Assembly: GCF_004522215.1 (NCBI RefSeq)
Contig: NZ_SDLR01000004.1
Coordinates: 310,001 to 374,000 of the forward strand
Direction: 5' to 3'
Source: Ammoniphilus sp. YIM 78166
GTDB taxonomy: Bacteria; Bacillota; Bacilli; Aneurinibacillales; RAOX-1
DNA length: 64,000 nucleotides
The notes beneath the pieces were generated by a model. That model ran no database searches, was not told the DNA's origin, and saw nothing but the letters and a program-made list of their open reading frames with translations. Position numbers and translations under genes: made by a program. Below, piece after piece: positions 50,616 to 58,449 of the stretch; the first letter of the stretch is position 1, and every line of letters begins with the position of its first letter.

Positions 50616-51984
50616 AGGGAAAACCATTCTGCTGAATTTCCTTGTCTTAACCAGTTTGATTCTTACTTGGCTGTTAGTCAACAGCCAGCCTAAATATGAG
50701 TATCTCCACCCCGCTGAATATGTAGAGCCCTTGCCTGTAGGGGAAAAGAAAGAGCTCAGACAATTAGTCAAGCCACAATCTATGGTGCTCCATTATGGCA
50801 ACGATCGTTATACGGGGGTGGTCATGGATTCGATTCACTACCGATTGATCTTAAAAGAAATGGAGAAATGGTACTTCTATAATTTTAATCTGATCGAGAT
50901 GCCTGATGCGTCTTGGGATGAAGTGGTGAGGAACAAGAAGGCCATTGAGATCATCTATCCAACGGACATCTCGATGGAGATGATGGCCGAAATTTTTACC
51001 TTCCGCGGTAAGGTAAACACGATGCTTCCTTCTGCCAAGCGGATTATGATTTACGTCGATGACTCGGAAAAAGAAGCGTATGCCTTATTGACGGATACAG
51101 AGGGGAAGCGAATCCTCCAAGCTAGAACCGCGATCACCCCAAGAGACCTGGATCAGTTCTATCTTTCCTTGGGCAATTCGCTGACGGAGCTGATGATCGT
51201 CCCGGCTAGCAATAAGGGGCAGCGAGGGCATATTTATTTGCCTACATCTGAATTGACCCTGAAAGAATTTCGCTATTTTTATCAGCCGATCCCCATAGCC
51301 CAGATGCTACAGACCCTGTTTGTCGATCCTTCGATTACAAGACAAGTCACCGAACGTAACGGCACTACGATCTATACGGACGGAAGCAAAGCAGTGCAAA
51401 TTCCACCCGGCAACTCTTTGATCCATTTCTACGATCCTCTAACCGAGATGGTCAGCTCTCCTTCTAAAGAAGGCCATTATCATAGTGTGATTAATTTTAT
51501 CAATGAGCACGGAGGGTGGAACGGAACGTATCTATTGGAAGACCTTAAGAATCTTCCCCATCAACAGGAAAAAACGTATCTGTTTCGTCAATATGTGGGG
51601 GCATACCCCGTTTACTCGGGAAATAAGGAATCATTTGGAGAAATTGAGGTGATCTCCAATCAATCTTATATTGTTGAGTATCACCGTTCCTTATTAAACT
51701 TAGATACGTATTTCGACCATCAGGATGTAGCGGTGATGTCGGGGAAAGAGGTATTGGAACGAATTGCCGAACTGGGATATTCCCTGGAGGAAATTGAAGA
51801 CATCTATCTTGGATATGAAGCACGTACCAACGATCATCATCTGATGCTGACAGCCAAGTGGATGGTGAAAATGGAAGGAAAGCCTCTTGTCATGATAGAT
51901 GCCAGGTCGGTGAAAAAGGAGGAAGCCGATGGACTGGAGAAGGGCGAAAACATTACTGATCCTAGCATTCCTGCTTCTAGATAG
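50605..51984 (+). CDS. yycH: YycH, regulator of WalK
   Basis: A membrane-anchored, mostly extracytoplasmic protein of 459 aa that, with YycI, restrains WalK in B. subtilis. It has one N-terminal membrane helix (about 8-26, ILLNFLVLTSLILTWLLV) followed by a soluble domain. I chose ATG 50605 because GGGAGG lies six bases upstream; the earlier frame start at 50572 lies within walK without a site. It overlaps yycI by 56 bp. Confidence 0.9.
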   Translation: MWDKGKTILLNFLVLTSLILTWLLVNSQPKYEYLHPAEYVEPLPVGEKKELRQLVKPQSMVLHYGNDRYTGVVMDSIHYRLILKEMEKWYFYNFNLIEMPDASWDEVVRNKKAIEIIYPTDISMEMMAEIFTFRGKVNTMLPSAKRIMIYVDDSEKEAYALLTDTEGKRILQARTAITPRDLDQFYLSLGNSLTELMIVPASNKGQRGHIYLPTSELTLKEFRYFYQPIPIAQMLQTLFVDPSITRQVTERNGTTIYTDGSKAVQIPPGNSLIHFYDPLTEMVSSPSKEGHYHSVINFINEHGGWNGTYLLEDLKNLPHQQEKTYLFRQYVGAYPVYSGNKESFGEIEVISNQSYIVEYHRSLLNLDTYFDHQDVAVMSGKEVLERIAELGYSLEEIEDIYLGYEARTNDHHLMLTAKWMVKMEGKPLVMIDARSVKKEEADGLEKGENITDPSIPASR

Positions 51985-52717
51985 CTTCTTGCTGTATCAA
52001 CTTTGGACCAGCCGTGGGCATGATGTGGAAGTAGCCCAGCAGAATATGGGGACATCCTCAAGTCTCCAAGATATTTTAACGGTGAGGAATATCAGCCTCG
52101 CTATGGAGTTGCCCAGTGAAGCGCCGGAGATGCATTATTTGAACGTTCGCCACGATAATTTTGAGTTCCGCTTGATTAGTCGTCTGTCGAATCAAAACAT
52201 CCGGTGGGAAGGGCATGTACTCGAATCGAGATTTATCCGGTCCTTGCCCTCGCCTCGGTCGATGGCCCGGGCCGAAGTGAACAAGACGTTCTCCGAGTAT
52301 ATTCTTTATTTTGATGAGTACAAGATGGACCCCTATGTTCAACAACCAGGTAAGCTGTCGTATCATCAGCAGTGGGAATCCTATCCTTTCTTTGGGGCGA
52401 CGTTGGAACTTACGATCTTGGATCAAAAGGTTGTGGGGTACCGCCAGGTCCATTTCCAAGTGGTCAACAAGGGTTCCGGAAAAAAAGTCATCTCTTCTCA
52501 CACAGCCTTGCGAACGTTAGTGGAAAACGGCTTGATTGAGAACGGGGAAAGGGTTCATGCGATTGACTTAGGGTATTTCGGCCATACGTATGATGCTGAT
52601 ATTCAGGTAATTGTACCCGTCTGGCGCATCATCCATGGATCGAATCAGGTGCACTATGTCAATGCCATTACGGGAGTGATGGAGAAGGCGCCTTCTCTTC
52701 CGAAGAAAGATAGTTAA
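51929..52717 (+). CDS. yycI: YycI, regulator of WalK
   Basis: Partner of YycH, 262 aa, with a single N-terminal membrane anchor (about 7-23, LLILAFLLLDSFLLYQL) and an extracytoplasmic domain with YycI/YycH-like fold (WxxYPF-type motif WESYPFFGATLEL). Start ATG behind AAAGGAGG, within yycH. It is part of the walRK-yycHIJ operon. Confidence 0.9.
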   Translation: MDWRRAKTLLILAFLLLDSFLLYQLWTSRGHDVEVAQQNMGTSSSLQDILTVRNISLAMELPSEAPEMHYLNVRHDNFEFRLISRLSNQNIRWEGHVLESRFIRSLPSPRSMARAEVNKTFSEYILYFDEYKMDPYVQQPGKLSYHQQWESYPFFGATLELTILDQKVVGYRQVHFQVVNKGSGKKVISSHTALRTLVENGLIENGERVHAIDLGYFGHTYDADIQVIVPVWRIIHGSNQVHYVNAITGVMEKAPSLPKKDS

Positions 52718-52731
52718 ATGGAGGAAAAGAA

Positions 52732-53520
52732 ATGAGATTTAGTATACTGGCAAGTGGGAGTACCGGCAATTCCATTCTAGTAGAAACCGATCAAACGAAG
52801 ATTCTGATTGATGCAGGTTTAAGCGGGAAACAAGTTGAAGCGCAACTGCGGGAAGTAGGGGTAGAGCCGCAGAGCTTAGATGCCATTTTAGTTACCCATG
52901 AACACGCCGATCATATTAAAGGGGTAGGCGTACTCGCACGGCGCTATAAGCTTCCCGTTCATAGCCATGAGAAAACATGGGAGCAATTAGATAAGCTGAT
53001 TGGAGAAGTTCCTCTCGAACAAAAATGTCTTTTTGATGAAGGGGAGGTCAAGCATTTCGGAGATCTAACCATTGAGAGCTTCGGGATCTCCCATGATGCA
53101 GCCTTTCCGATGGGATTTTGTTTTTATGAAGGAGAAAAAAAGCTGACTCTTGCCACCGATCTCGGTTATGTTAGTCAGCGGATTAAAGATAAAATTCAAG
53201 GCTCACAAGCGTACATCTTTGAATCCAATCATGATGTAGAAATGTTGAGGATGGGTCATTACCCATGGAACATTAAGCGGCGGATTCTAAGCGATGTCGG
53301 TCATTTATCCAATGAAGATGCAGCGCTTGCCCTGTCGGATATCCTGCAGGGAACAGGAGAAAGAGTGTATCTCTCCCATCTAAGCCAAGATAATAACATG
53401 ACGGAGCTAGCGCGGCTAACGGTGAAAAATATTCTGGAAGAGAACGGCTTTGACACGATGGAGGAAGTGAGGCTTTTGGACACGTCACCGATCAAGCCTA
53501 CCCCGATGGATGAAATTTAG
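52732..53520 (+). CDS. yycJ: YycJ/WalJ metallo-beta-lactamase fold protein
   Basis: A 262-aa MBL-fold hydrolase encoded with WalRK. The metal-binding motif is THEHADHIKG near residues 57-66, with later ligands in SFGISHDA and ESNHD. Proposed roles elsewhere include a nuclease linking wall control with DNA metabolism. ATG after GGAGG. Its stop overlaps a convergent small gene by 4 bp. Confidence 0.93.
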   Translation: MRFSILASGSTGNSILVETDQTKILIDAGLSGKQVEAQLREVGVEPQSLDAILVTHEHADHIKGVGVLARRYKLPVHSHEKTWEQLDKLIGEVPLEQKCLFDEGEVKHFGDLTIESFGISHDAAFPMGFCFYEGEKKLTLATDLGYVSQRIKDKIQGSQAYIFESNHDVEMLRMGHYPWNIKRRILSDVGHLSNEDAALALSDILQGTGERVYLSHLSQDNNMTELARLTVKNILEENGFDTMEEVRLLDTSPIKPTPMDEI

Positions 53521-53729
53521 TTTAGGCGGTCAGGAGTAAGTAAATCCAAGGTCAAGTCGACTTCGAGCTGTTGAGCCTTGCTTAGGATTTCTTGCCGGGA
53601 GAGGACTCCTTTTTCCACAAGTAATTCAACTAAGGCGGTAATGACTAAGGTATTCTTGTAATCTACTTCTTTTAAATCAGCAATTTGGGCGATGACTTCC
53701 ACTTCATTAAACGGATTAAAACGACCCAT
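53517..53729 (-). CDS. Small hypothetical protein, convergent with yycJ
   Basis: A 70-aa acidic protein (MGRFNPFNEVEVIAQIADL) that I do not recognise. It looks all-helical. The stop codon overlaps the yycJ stop by three bases. A plausible GAGAGGGG site precedes the ATG at 53729. It could be a real small gene or a chance frame; the ribosome site and neat tail-to-tail fit favour a gene. Confidence 0.6.
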   Translation of the reverse strand: MGRFNPFNEVEVIAQIADLKEVDYKNTLVITALVELLVEKGVLSRQEILSKAQQLEVDLTLDLLTPDRLN

Positions 53730-53815
53730 GTATTTGATCCCCTCTCTAGAACGTTATAGTTCCAGAGTAGCCCTTTTGCTAGATTTATATACCCTATGAG
53801 GAAGGAGGGATTCGA

Positions 53816-55033
53816 TTGGAAAAGATGGATATCGATGAGTATTATAAACGAAGTCCACGTAAGAAGCGTTTCGGTGCTTTTTCAATGATTGCCTTATCGT
53901 TGGTGTCATCCATGATAGGGGGCTTCGTCGTTTTAACTCTCTTGCCCTATCTTCTGCAGTCGGGTTATGTTGAGCTGGACCTTCCTGCGGCAAGTGCTCC
54001 GGCCTACGCCCCAGCTCCTGAACCACCGAAGCCTGCCGTTGAACAAGTCGTTCAAGTGAAGGTAGAGACGGACACCGTGAGAGCCGTAAGCCAAGTGGAG
54101 AAAGCGGTCGTTGGCATCGTCAATATTCAAGAAATGCGAGATTTTTGGTCGCGCAGCACACAAGCGGTTGAACGGGGAACGGGTTCGGGTGTGATTTTCT
54201 CGAAGCAGAATGGAAAAGGCTTAGTCGTAACTAATTACCATGTGATTCGTGGAGCGGTAGATGTCGAGGTGTCTTTGGCTAATGGGGCAAGAGTGAAAGG
54301 CCATGTGGTAGGAGTCGATCCCCTCACGGATCTCGCGGTGTTGGAGATCCCAGCCGATCAAGTAGAATCCGTGGCCGAGTTTGGAACGTCCGCTAATCTC
54401 CAAGTTGGAGAACCGGCCATCGCCATTGGGAATCCTTTAGGATTGCATTTCTCTCGGACCGTGACCCAGGGGATTATTAGCTCGTTAGAACGAAGTATGC
54501 CAGTGGACGTCAATGAAGATGGACAGCCCGATTGGCAGCTGGACGTCATCCAAACGGATGCCGCCATTAATCCGGGGAATAGCGGTGGGGCCCTCATTAA
54601 TATGACGGGAAAAGTCATCGGGATTAACAGCTTAAAGATATCCCAAGCCGGGATCGAAGGCTTAGGCTTCGCCATTCCGATTGATGATGCGAAACCGATC
54701 ATTGATGATCTCATCCAATATGGTAAAGTAAAGAGACCGTATTTAGGCATTGTACCTCGAGATTTACGGGAAATCCCAAGCCATCACCGAGAAAACACGT
54801 TAAAGCTGCCGAAGAATGTAACTAGCGGTGTGGTCGTGATGGACGTTGTGAAGGGAGCATCGCAGCTTCAGACCTATGATGTGATCGTTACCTTAGATGG
54901 TCAGCCAGTTGCCGATTCAGCCGACATGAGGAAATTCTTATTCAACAGGAAAAAGGACGGAGACCGTGTAGAAGTAGGTCTCTATCGGGGTGGCAAGCGG
55001 ACCACCGTGACGATTACGCTTTATTATGAATAG
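53816..55033 (+). CDS. htrA: HtrA-like serine protease (trypsin-like S1C with PDZ)
   Basis: Membrane-anchored quality-control protease of 405 aa. A helix at about 22-48 follows a basic N-terminus. The triad is His in TNYHVIRG near 142, Asp in DPLTDLAVLEI near 172, and Ser in NPGNSGGALIN near 256. A C-terminal PDZ domain (about 300-400) follows. Start is TTG 53816 behind GAAGGAGGG; ATG 53825 is an alternative. The gene is the last of the walRK locus, as htrC/yycK is in relatives. Confidence 0.94.
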   Translation: MEKMDIDEYYKRSPRKKRFGAFSMIALSLVSSMIGGFVVLTLLPYLLQSGYVELDLPAASAPAYAPAPEPPKPAVEQVVQVKVETDTVRAVSQVEKAVVGIVNIQEMRDFWSRSTQAVERGTGSGVIFSKQNGKGLVVTNYHVIRGAVDVEVSLANGARVKGHVVGVDPLTDLAVLEIPADQVESVAEFGTSANLQVGEPAIAIGNPLGLHFSRTVTQGIISSLERSMPVDVNEDGQPDWQLDVIQTDAAINPGNSGGALINMTGKVIGINSLKISQAGIEGLGFAIPIDDAKPIIDDLIQYGKVKRPYLGIVPRDLREIPSHHRENTLKLPKNVTSGVVVMDVVKGASQLQTYDVIVTLDGQPVADSADMRKFLFNRKKDGDRVEVGLYRGGKRTTVTITLYYE

Positions 55034-55035
55034 AG

Positions 55036-55062
55036 GAGCAGAGCAGGCGCTCTGCTTTTTTC
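55036..55062 (+). terminator. Terminator after htrA
   Basis: GCAGAGC-AGGC-GCTCTGC followed by TTTTTT. Confidence 0.85.
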
Positions 55063-55131
55063 TATCGGATGAAGCGTAAGTTTAAACATTGGAGTCTATA
55101 CTAGGAAAAAGTATAAAAGGAGATTAAGGAT

Positions 55132-55299
55132 ATGTTTGTTTGCTGCATGGAACACGTAGAAATCGCCATTGATGATTTTGTCGATGAATATGAGGATGCA
55201 CCGGATATCTATAAACTGAAAGAAACGAATTTTACAGCTTGGACAGTACCGGCTCGCTGCGACTTTTGCGAGAAAGAACCCATCTTTTTAGTGGTCTAA
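55132..55299 (+). CDS. CxxH/CxxC zinc-ribbon-like small protein (YyzF type)
   Basis: A 55-aa protein. It starts MFVCCMEHVEIAIDDFVDEYED and has CCMEH near the N-terminus and CDFC near 44-47, so four ligands (CxxH plus CxxC) could bind zinc. Members lie beside rlmH or htrA in many Bacilli. AAAAGGAG precedes the ATG. The function is unknown. Confidence 0.88.
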   Translation: MFVCCMEHVEIAIDDFVDEYEDAPDIYKLKETNFTAWTVPARCDFCEKEPIFLVV

Positions 55300-55302
55300 A
55301 AG

Positions 55303-55382
55303 TTATCCACCTGTGGGTAAAATGCCAGAATTGATCGATATTTACATATTTCTGTGTATATGTGGATAAGTTCTGTGGATAA
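55303..55382. promoter_or_regulatory. DnaA-box cluster upstream of rlmH
   Basis: Two perfect boxes (TTATCCACA on the minus strand) lie at 55361-55369 and 55374-55382, and a one-mismatch box TTATCCACC at 55303-55311. They lie between the CxxH gene and rlmH, 32 bp before the rlmH start. Clusters of this kind outside oriC can titrate DnaA or serve as DnaA-regulated promoters. Confidence 0.75.
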
Positions 55383-55414
55383 ATGAGTACTCTGTGAGGA
55401 TAAAGGAGTTAGTT

Positions 55415-55894
55415 ATGCACATTTCAATCCTATCGGTAGGTAAGCTGAAAGAAAAATATCTGAAAATGGGAATCGATGAATACGCCAAGCGATTAACCCC
55501 ATATGCCAAGCTTCAACTGATTGAAGTTCCCGATGAAAAAGCACCAGAGAACCTTAGTGAGGCGGAGATGGTCCAGGTCAAGGAGAAAGAAGGAGAAAAG
55601 ATCCTAGCGCAAATCAAGCCGGATACCCATGTCATTGCCCTAGCCATTGAGGGCGAGATGTGGTCTTCGGAAAAGCTAGCCAATCAGTTAGACCAACTAG
55701 CTACATACGGAAAAAGCTCGATCGCCTTTATCATTGGCGGATCCCTTGGCCTGTCTTCATCCGTTCTCCAGAGATCCAATCAGCAGATCTCCCTCTCGAA
55801 AATGACATTTCCTCACCAGGTGGTTCGGTTGATTCTATTAGAGCAGATTTATCGAGGGTTTAAGATTAATAGGGGGGAACCGTATCATAAATAA
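55415..55894 (+). CDS. rlmH: 23S rRNA (pseudouridine(1915)-N3)-methyltransferase RlmH
   Basis: SPOUT methyltransferase, 159 aa, modifying helix 69 of the large subunit. ATG 55415 follows AAAGGAG by six bases and gives the family start [16 protein letters not shown]. Conserved are [11 protein letters not shown] near 82 and FIIGGSLGL near 105, with the C-terminal INRGEPYHK. The last codons are the integration site for SCC elements in staphylococci, where this gene is orfX. Two further copies of this tail lie downstream (see the att repeats). Confidence 0.96.
   Translation: MHISILSVGKLKEKYLKMGIDEYAKRLTPYAKLQLIEVPDEKAPENLSEAEMVQVKEKEGEKILAQIKPDTHVIALAIEGEMWSSEKLANQLDQLATYGKSSIAFIIGGSLGLSSSVLQRSNQQISLSKMTFPHQVVRLILLEQIYRGFKINRGEPYHK
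55877..55894 (+). repeat. rlmH tail, att-like copy 1 (chromosomal)
   Basis: The 18-mer GAACCGTATCATAAATAA encodes the last five residues EPYHK and stop of rlmH. It is the reference for the downstream copies. Confidence 0.8.
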
Positions 55895-55929
55895 TGGTAA
55901 TAGTGGGAGCGAGGTGCACACTGTTTCTG

Positions 55930-55938
55930 TGATATAAT
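55930..55938 (+). promoter_or_regulatory. Extended -10 promoter of the small gene pair
   Basis: TGATATAAT (TGN plus consensus TATAAT) lies 31 nt before the first cassette gene. There is no good -35 at 17 bp. Confidence 0.5.
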
Positions 55939-55969
55939 GGATATAAAAGTATGAACGGTGGTGTTCATT

Positions 55970-56233
55970 ATGAAATGGGAGCAAGTTCGGGAACAATATC
56001 CAGAGCAGTGGGTACTGGTTGAAGCCATCTCTGCTTATTCAAAAGATTCTATTCGGCATATTGAAGAGGTAGCCGTGATTTCTAGTTTTACAGACTCAAC
56101 CCATGCCTGGAAGGAATACAAGAAACTACATTTAACGGATCGTTCGCGTGAATACTATATTTTTCATACTGATCATAAAACGATTGAAGTTGAGGAACAA
56201 AAATTTGTTGGGGTCAGGAGACGACTTCAATGA
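55970..56233 (+). CDS. Hypothetical protein paired with retropepsin-like protease
   Basis: An 87-aa soluble protein, MKWEQVREQYPEQWVLVEA, with no family I can name. The remainder looks like an alpha-beta sheet protein with HIEEVAVISSFTD, and a basic tail GVRRRLQ. I took ATG 55970 because of GGTGGTG upstream; a GTG four codons earlier is in frame. Its stop overlaps the start of the next gene by 4 bp, so the two are coupled. It is the first gene downstream of rlmH, inside the first att-bounded segment. Confidence 0.7.
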   Translation: MKWEQVREQYPEQWVLVEAISAYSKDSIRHIEEVAVISSFTDSTHAWKEYKKLHLTDRSREYYIFHTDHKTIEVEEQKFVGVRRRLQ

Positions 56234-56619
56234 AGATCATTATGCAGGATGGGTTGCCGATAGTCACTATTTCTCTGACATATCTGGGGAATAAGATCTG
56301 TTTAGACAATATATTATTGGATACCGGTTGTGCAACTACGATTTTCGATACGGATGAAGTCGAGTCTATTGGGCTTGTAATTGACCGAGCCAATGGAAGA
56401 GCTAAAAGAATGTATGGTGTTGGTGGAGAAAGTGAGCTGTGTTATGAACAAATAGTATCAGATCTAGTAATCGATGATTATTTGCTAGATTGTTTCCCAT
56501 TACAGCTCGGTATCACAAAAGAAACATATGGATTTAATGGGATTCTTGGTGTAGACTTTATGATGAAATCGGGGTTAATTATTGATTTTGAAGAATTGTT
56601 AGCAACTAAAAGGAAATAA
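56230..56619 (+). CDS. Retropepsin-like aspartic protease
   Basis: A 129-aa single-domain clan AA aspartic protease. The catalytic loop is LLDTGCATTIFDTDEV (Asp31-Thr-Gly-Cys34), where Cys replaces the usual Ser/Ala; the second hallmark GFNGILGVDFM lies near 98-108. Such small enzymes must dimerise to be active. It overlaps the preceding gene by 4 bp (ATGA). A 100-bp copy of its 3' end recurs at 58146. Substrate unknown. Confidence 0.78.
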   Translation: MKIIMQDGLPIVTISLTYLGNKICLDNILLDTGCATTIFDTDEVESIGLVIDRANGRAKRMYGVGGESELCYEQIVSDLVIDDYLLDCFPLQLGITKETYGFNGILGVDFMMKSGLIIDFEELLATKRK

Positions 56620-56640
56620 TGAATTGGGTCCTGGGGCACA
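56534..56640 (+). repeat. Direct repeat copy A (3' end of retropepsin gene)
   Basis: This stretch is about 90% identical to 58146-58250. The intact reading frame is here, so copy B is probably the derived one. Confidence 0.8.
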
Positions 56641-56656
56641 CTTTTATAAGTGTGCC
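56635..56656 (+). terminator. Possible terminator after retropepsin gene
   Basis: GGCACACTT-TTAT-AAGTGTGCC hairpin, followed by only a short T-rich run. Copy B has lost the right arm. Confidence 0.5.
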
Positions 56657-56719
56657 TTAGTTATATATTAATAAAGATTATATAATCAAACTGAAGTTTG
56701 TGCATAGTGTTATTACGGT

Positions 56720-56737
56720 GAGCCGTACCATAAGTAA
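56720..56737 (+). repeat. rlmH tail, att-like copy 2
   Basis: GAGCCGTACCATAAGTAA matches the rlmH tail at 15 of 18 bases. The three differences are all third-position and synonymous (Glu, Tyr, Lys), and a Gly codon GGT precedes as in rlmH. This points to origin from the 3' end of a functional rlmH of a related genome, not from decay of the local gene. Confidence 0.75.
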
Positions 56738-56787
56738 ATGAGGTTTTATTATACATGAAACATGTGATTTTTTACTTAGTATTTTTA

Positions 56788-56860
56788 TGATACAAGAATG
56801 AACTGCACCTTAAAAGTTAGACACACCTAACAATTAGGGACAGTTCAACTATTTGTATCA
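56788..56860. repeat. Nested inverted repeat resembling IS3-family ends
   Basis: TGATACAA (56788-56795) pairs with TTGTATCA (56853-56860), and inside it TGAACTG (56799-56805) pairs with CAGTTCA (56841-56847). The inner part TGAACTGCACCTTAAAAGTT resembles the terminal repeat of IS3-family elements (TGAACTG... AAAAGTTAGACA). It may be a scar left when an element was lost, or a hairpin. Confidence 0.4.
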
Positions 56861-56969
56861 ATCCTTAGAGTCTTTTTAACAAATTTAATAAGGTAAATAA
56901 TTGAATCATTTACTGATTTGTTCAACTCCAGTGGTTGATGATTATTAGAACAAAAGTTGTATCTCTCTC

Positions 56970-57683
56970 TTACATAGTACTTTCTATGGTTTCCTTTAAT
57001 CGTTGACGATGAATGATAAAAAAACCACGAGTACTTGTTCTGTTTACCACTCCTTCAGAAATTAACTCATTGAATAATTCTGTTACAGTTTCACGAATGC
57101 TTCCCATCATGCTAGCTAACTCTTGGTGTGTAACCTTCACTCCTAATTGAATCCACTCAGGTTCCACACCAGCATGCTCGCTTAAAGGTTGCCCAAATTT
57201 TTCTGATAATCTGTTTAATAAAAAAAGCAGCTTGTTTCGTACGCTTCCATATGCCATTTGCTCCATCATCTCTTCCATTTCCTTTAAACGAGTGGATAGG
57301 ATTTTTATTATCTTTAGTGCGATATCTGGTTTTTCCATTATAATTTGTTCAAACTGTACCCTATCTATTGAACAAATAACAGAATCCTCTATAGCTTTTG
57401 CGTATATAAGGTGGGACCCAGGGGCAAACAGGCTAATTTCCCCAAATATATGTCCCACTCCCAATACATCAATCGTAAGTTCTTTTCCGTTGTTAGATAT
57501 GGTGTACATACGCACTTTCCCCGATTTTATTAAATACACTCGTTTTTGACTCTTGTTAGGAGCCGTAATTAAAGTACCTTTCTTAGTTACAGTGATTGGA
57601 GCAATGGATTCCATTTGCTGTAATTCCCTTATGTCCAAATCTTGGAATAAATTGATTCTCGATAAGTATTTAATTTTGTCCAC
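56970..57683 (-). CDS. Crp/Fnr family transcriptional regulator
   Basis: A 237-aa regulator with an N-terminal cyclic-nucleotide-binding-like domain (about 10-125, VYLIKSGKVRMYTIS and GEISLF), a dimerisation helix, and a C-terminal HTH (about 175-225, THQELASMMGSIRETVTELFNEL). No cysteine cluster for an Fe-S centre is present near the N-terminus. The signature GEISLF lacks the arginine pair needed for classical cAMP binding. Start is GTG behind GGGGGG. Divergent from the DoxX gene, which may be its target. Confidence 0.88.
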   Translation of the reverse strand: MDKIKYLSRINLFQDLDIRELQQMESIAPITVTKKGTLITAPNKSQKRVYLIKSGKVRMYTISNNGKELTIDVLGVGHIFGEISLFAPGSHLIYAKAIEDSVICSIDRVQFEQIIMEKPDIALKIIKILSTRLKEMEEMMEQMAYGSVRNKLLFLLNRLSEKFGQPLSEHAGVEPEWIQLGVKVTHQELASMMGSIRETVTELFNELISEGVVNRTSTRGFFIIHRQRLKETIESTM

Positions 57684-57798
57684 CCAATTCCCCCCTAATA
57701 CGATAATTGGTAGGTTAGACTACAGATTATTATTACATTATCAAATATAGTAATTTTAAGTGGAAGTTTTCAATTTTTTTAAAAGGAGTGTTTATTAA

Positions 57799-58140
57799 TT
57801 GGAGATACTTTTAATTATTACTCAGGTTATTTTAGTATGTATGTTTACATTTTCTGCGTCCATCAAATTTTTACGTAAACCAATGATGGTGCATCATTGG
57901 AATGAGTATAGGTATCCTATGTGGTTTATGTTTGTCATTGCTACATTAGAATTGACAGGTGTATTAGGCTTATTAGCAGCATTTTGGTTTCAAAGAATGG
58001 TGATATTTGCAGCTATCCTTTTTATTATTTTGATGATTGGCGCAATACATGCCCACCTATTCCGTGCAAAACATAGCCCGCTGATGGCCATTAATGCTGT
58101 GATAATGCTTCTTTTATCTATTACTCTTATTATTATCTGA
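57799..58140 (+). CDS. DoxX-like membrane protein
   Basis: A 113-aa protein with four hydrophobic helices (about 4-22, 42-62, 66-85, 93-112). The short K-R-rich loop after helix 1 (KFLRKPMMVHHWNEYRYP) fits DoxX/DUF-type families. TTG start at 57799, AAGGAG ten bases upstream. Divergent from the Crp/Fnr gene. Function not known. Confidence 0.75.
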   Translation: MEILLIITQVILVCMFTFSASIKFLRKPMMVHHWNEYRYPMWFMFVIATLELTGVLGLLAAFWFQRMVIFAAILFIILMIGAIHAHLFRAKHSPLMAINAVIMLLLSITLIII

Positions 58141-58145
58141 GTTAA

Positions 58146-58250
58146 TTAATGGGTTTCTTGGTGTAGCTTTATGATGAAATCGGGGTTAATTATTAATTTT
58201 GAAGAATTGTTAGCAACTAAAAGGAACTTATAAATTGGGTTCTAGGACAC
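58146..58250 (+). pseudogene. Direct repeat copy B: decayed retropepsin 3' fragment
   Basis: About 105 bp matching 56534-56640 with a one-base deletion (GTAGACTTT becomes GTAGCTTT) and a few substitutions, one turning GAT to AAT. The start of the gene and the catalytic motif are absent. It flanks the Crp-DoxX block on the right, so the block sits between two direct repeats. Confidence 0.75.
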
Positions 58251-58449
58251 CCTCTATTTTAGAAAAACTCATTTTTGCCCCACATTCCTTGCATCCTGCT
58301 GTCGTGAAGGAAGCCCGTTAGCCGTTTCAGAGAGGTCAATTGAAAGAGTAATGTAACATTTGAAGAGGAAATGAATAGTTCCTCTAGAATTTTATATAGG
58401 AGAATAGCCGCAATATACGAGCATATTTTATGTTATGGGGGTTGTTCGC

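Larger units (their letters stand above)
56620..56969. other. Intergenic region with cassette boundary and inverted repeats
   Basis: About 350 bp, AT-rich, no convincing gene. It holds the hairpin above, the second copy of the rlmH tail at 56720-56737, and a nested inverted repeat at 56788-56860. Downstream of the tail copy the sequence AAATGAGGTTTTATT resembles, from memory, the bases that follow staphylococcal SCC attachment sites. Confidence 0.6.

Noticed and set aside
55394-55414. Upstream GTG start for RlmH at 55394
   Set aside because: It would place the AAAGGAG ribosome site inside the coding sequence and add seven residues absent from the family.
56635-56656. Hairpin after the retropepsin gene as a strong intrinsic terminator
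   Set aside because: The stem is good but the following T-run is weak, so I kept it at moderate confidence and did not treat it as a boundary.
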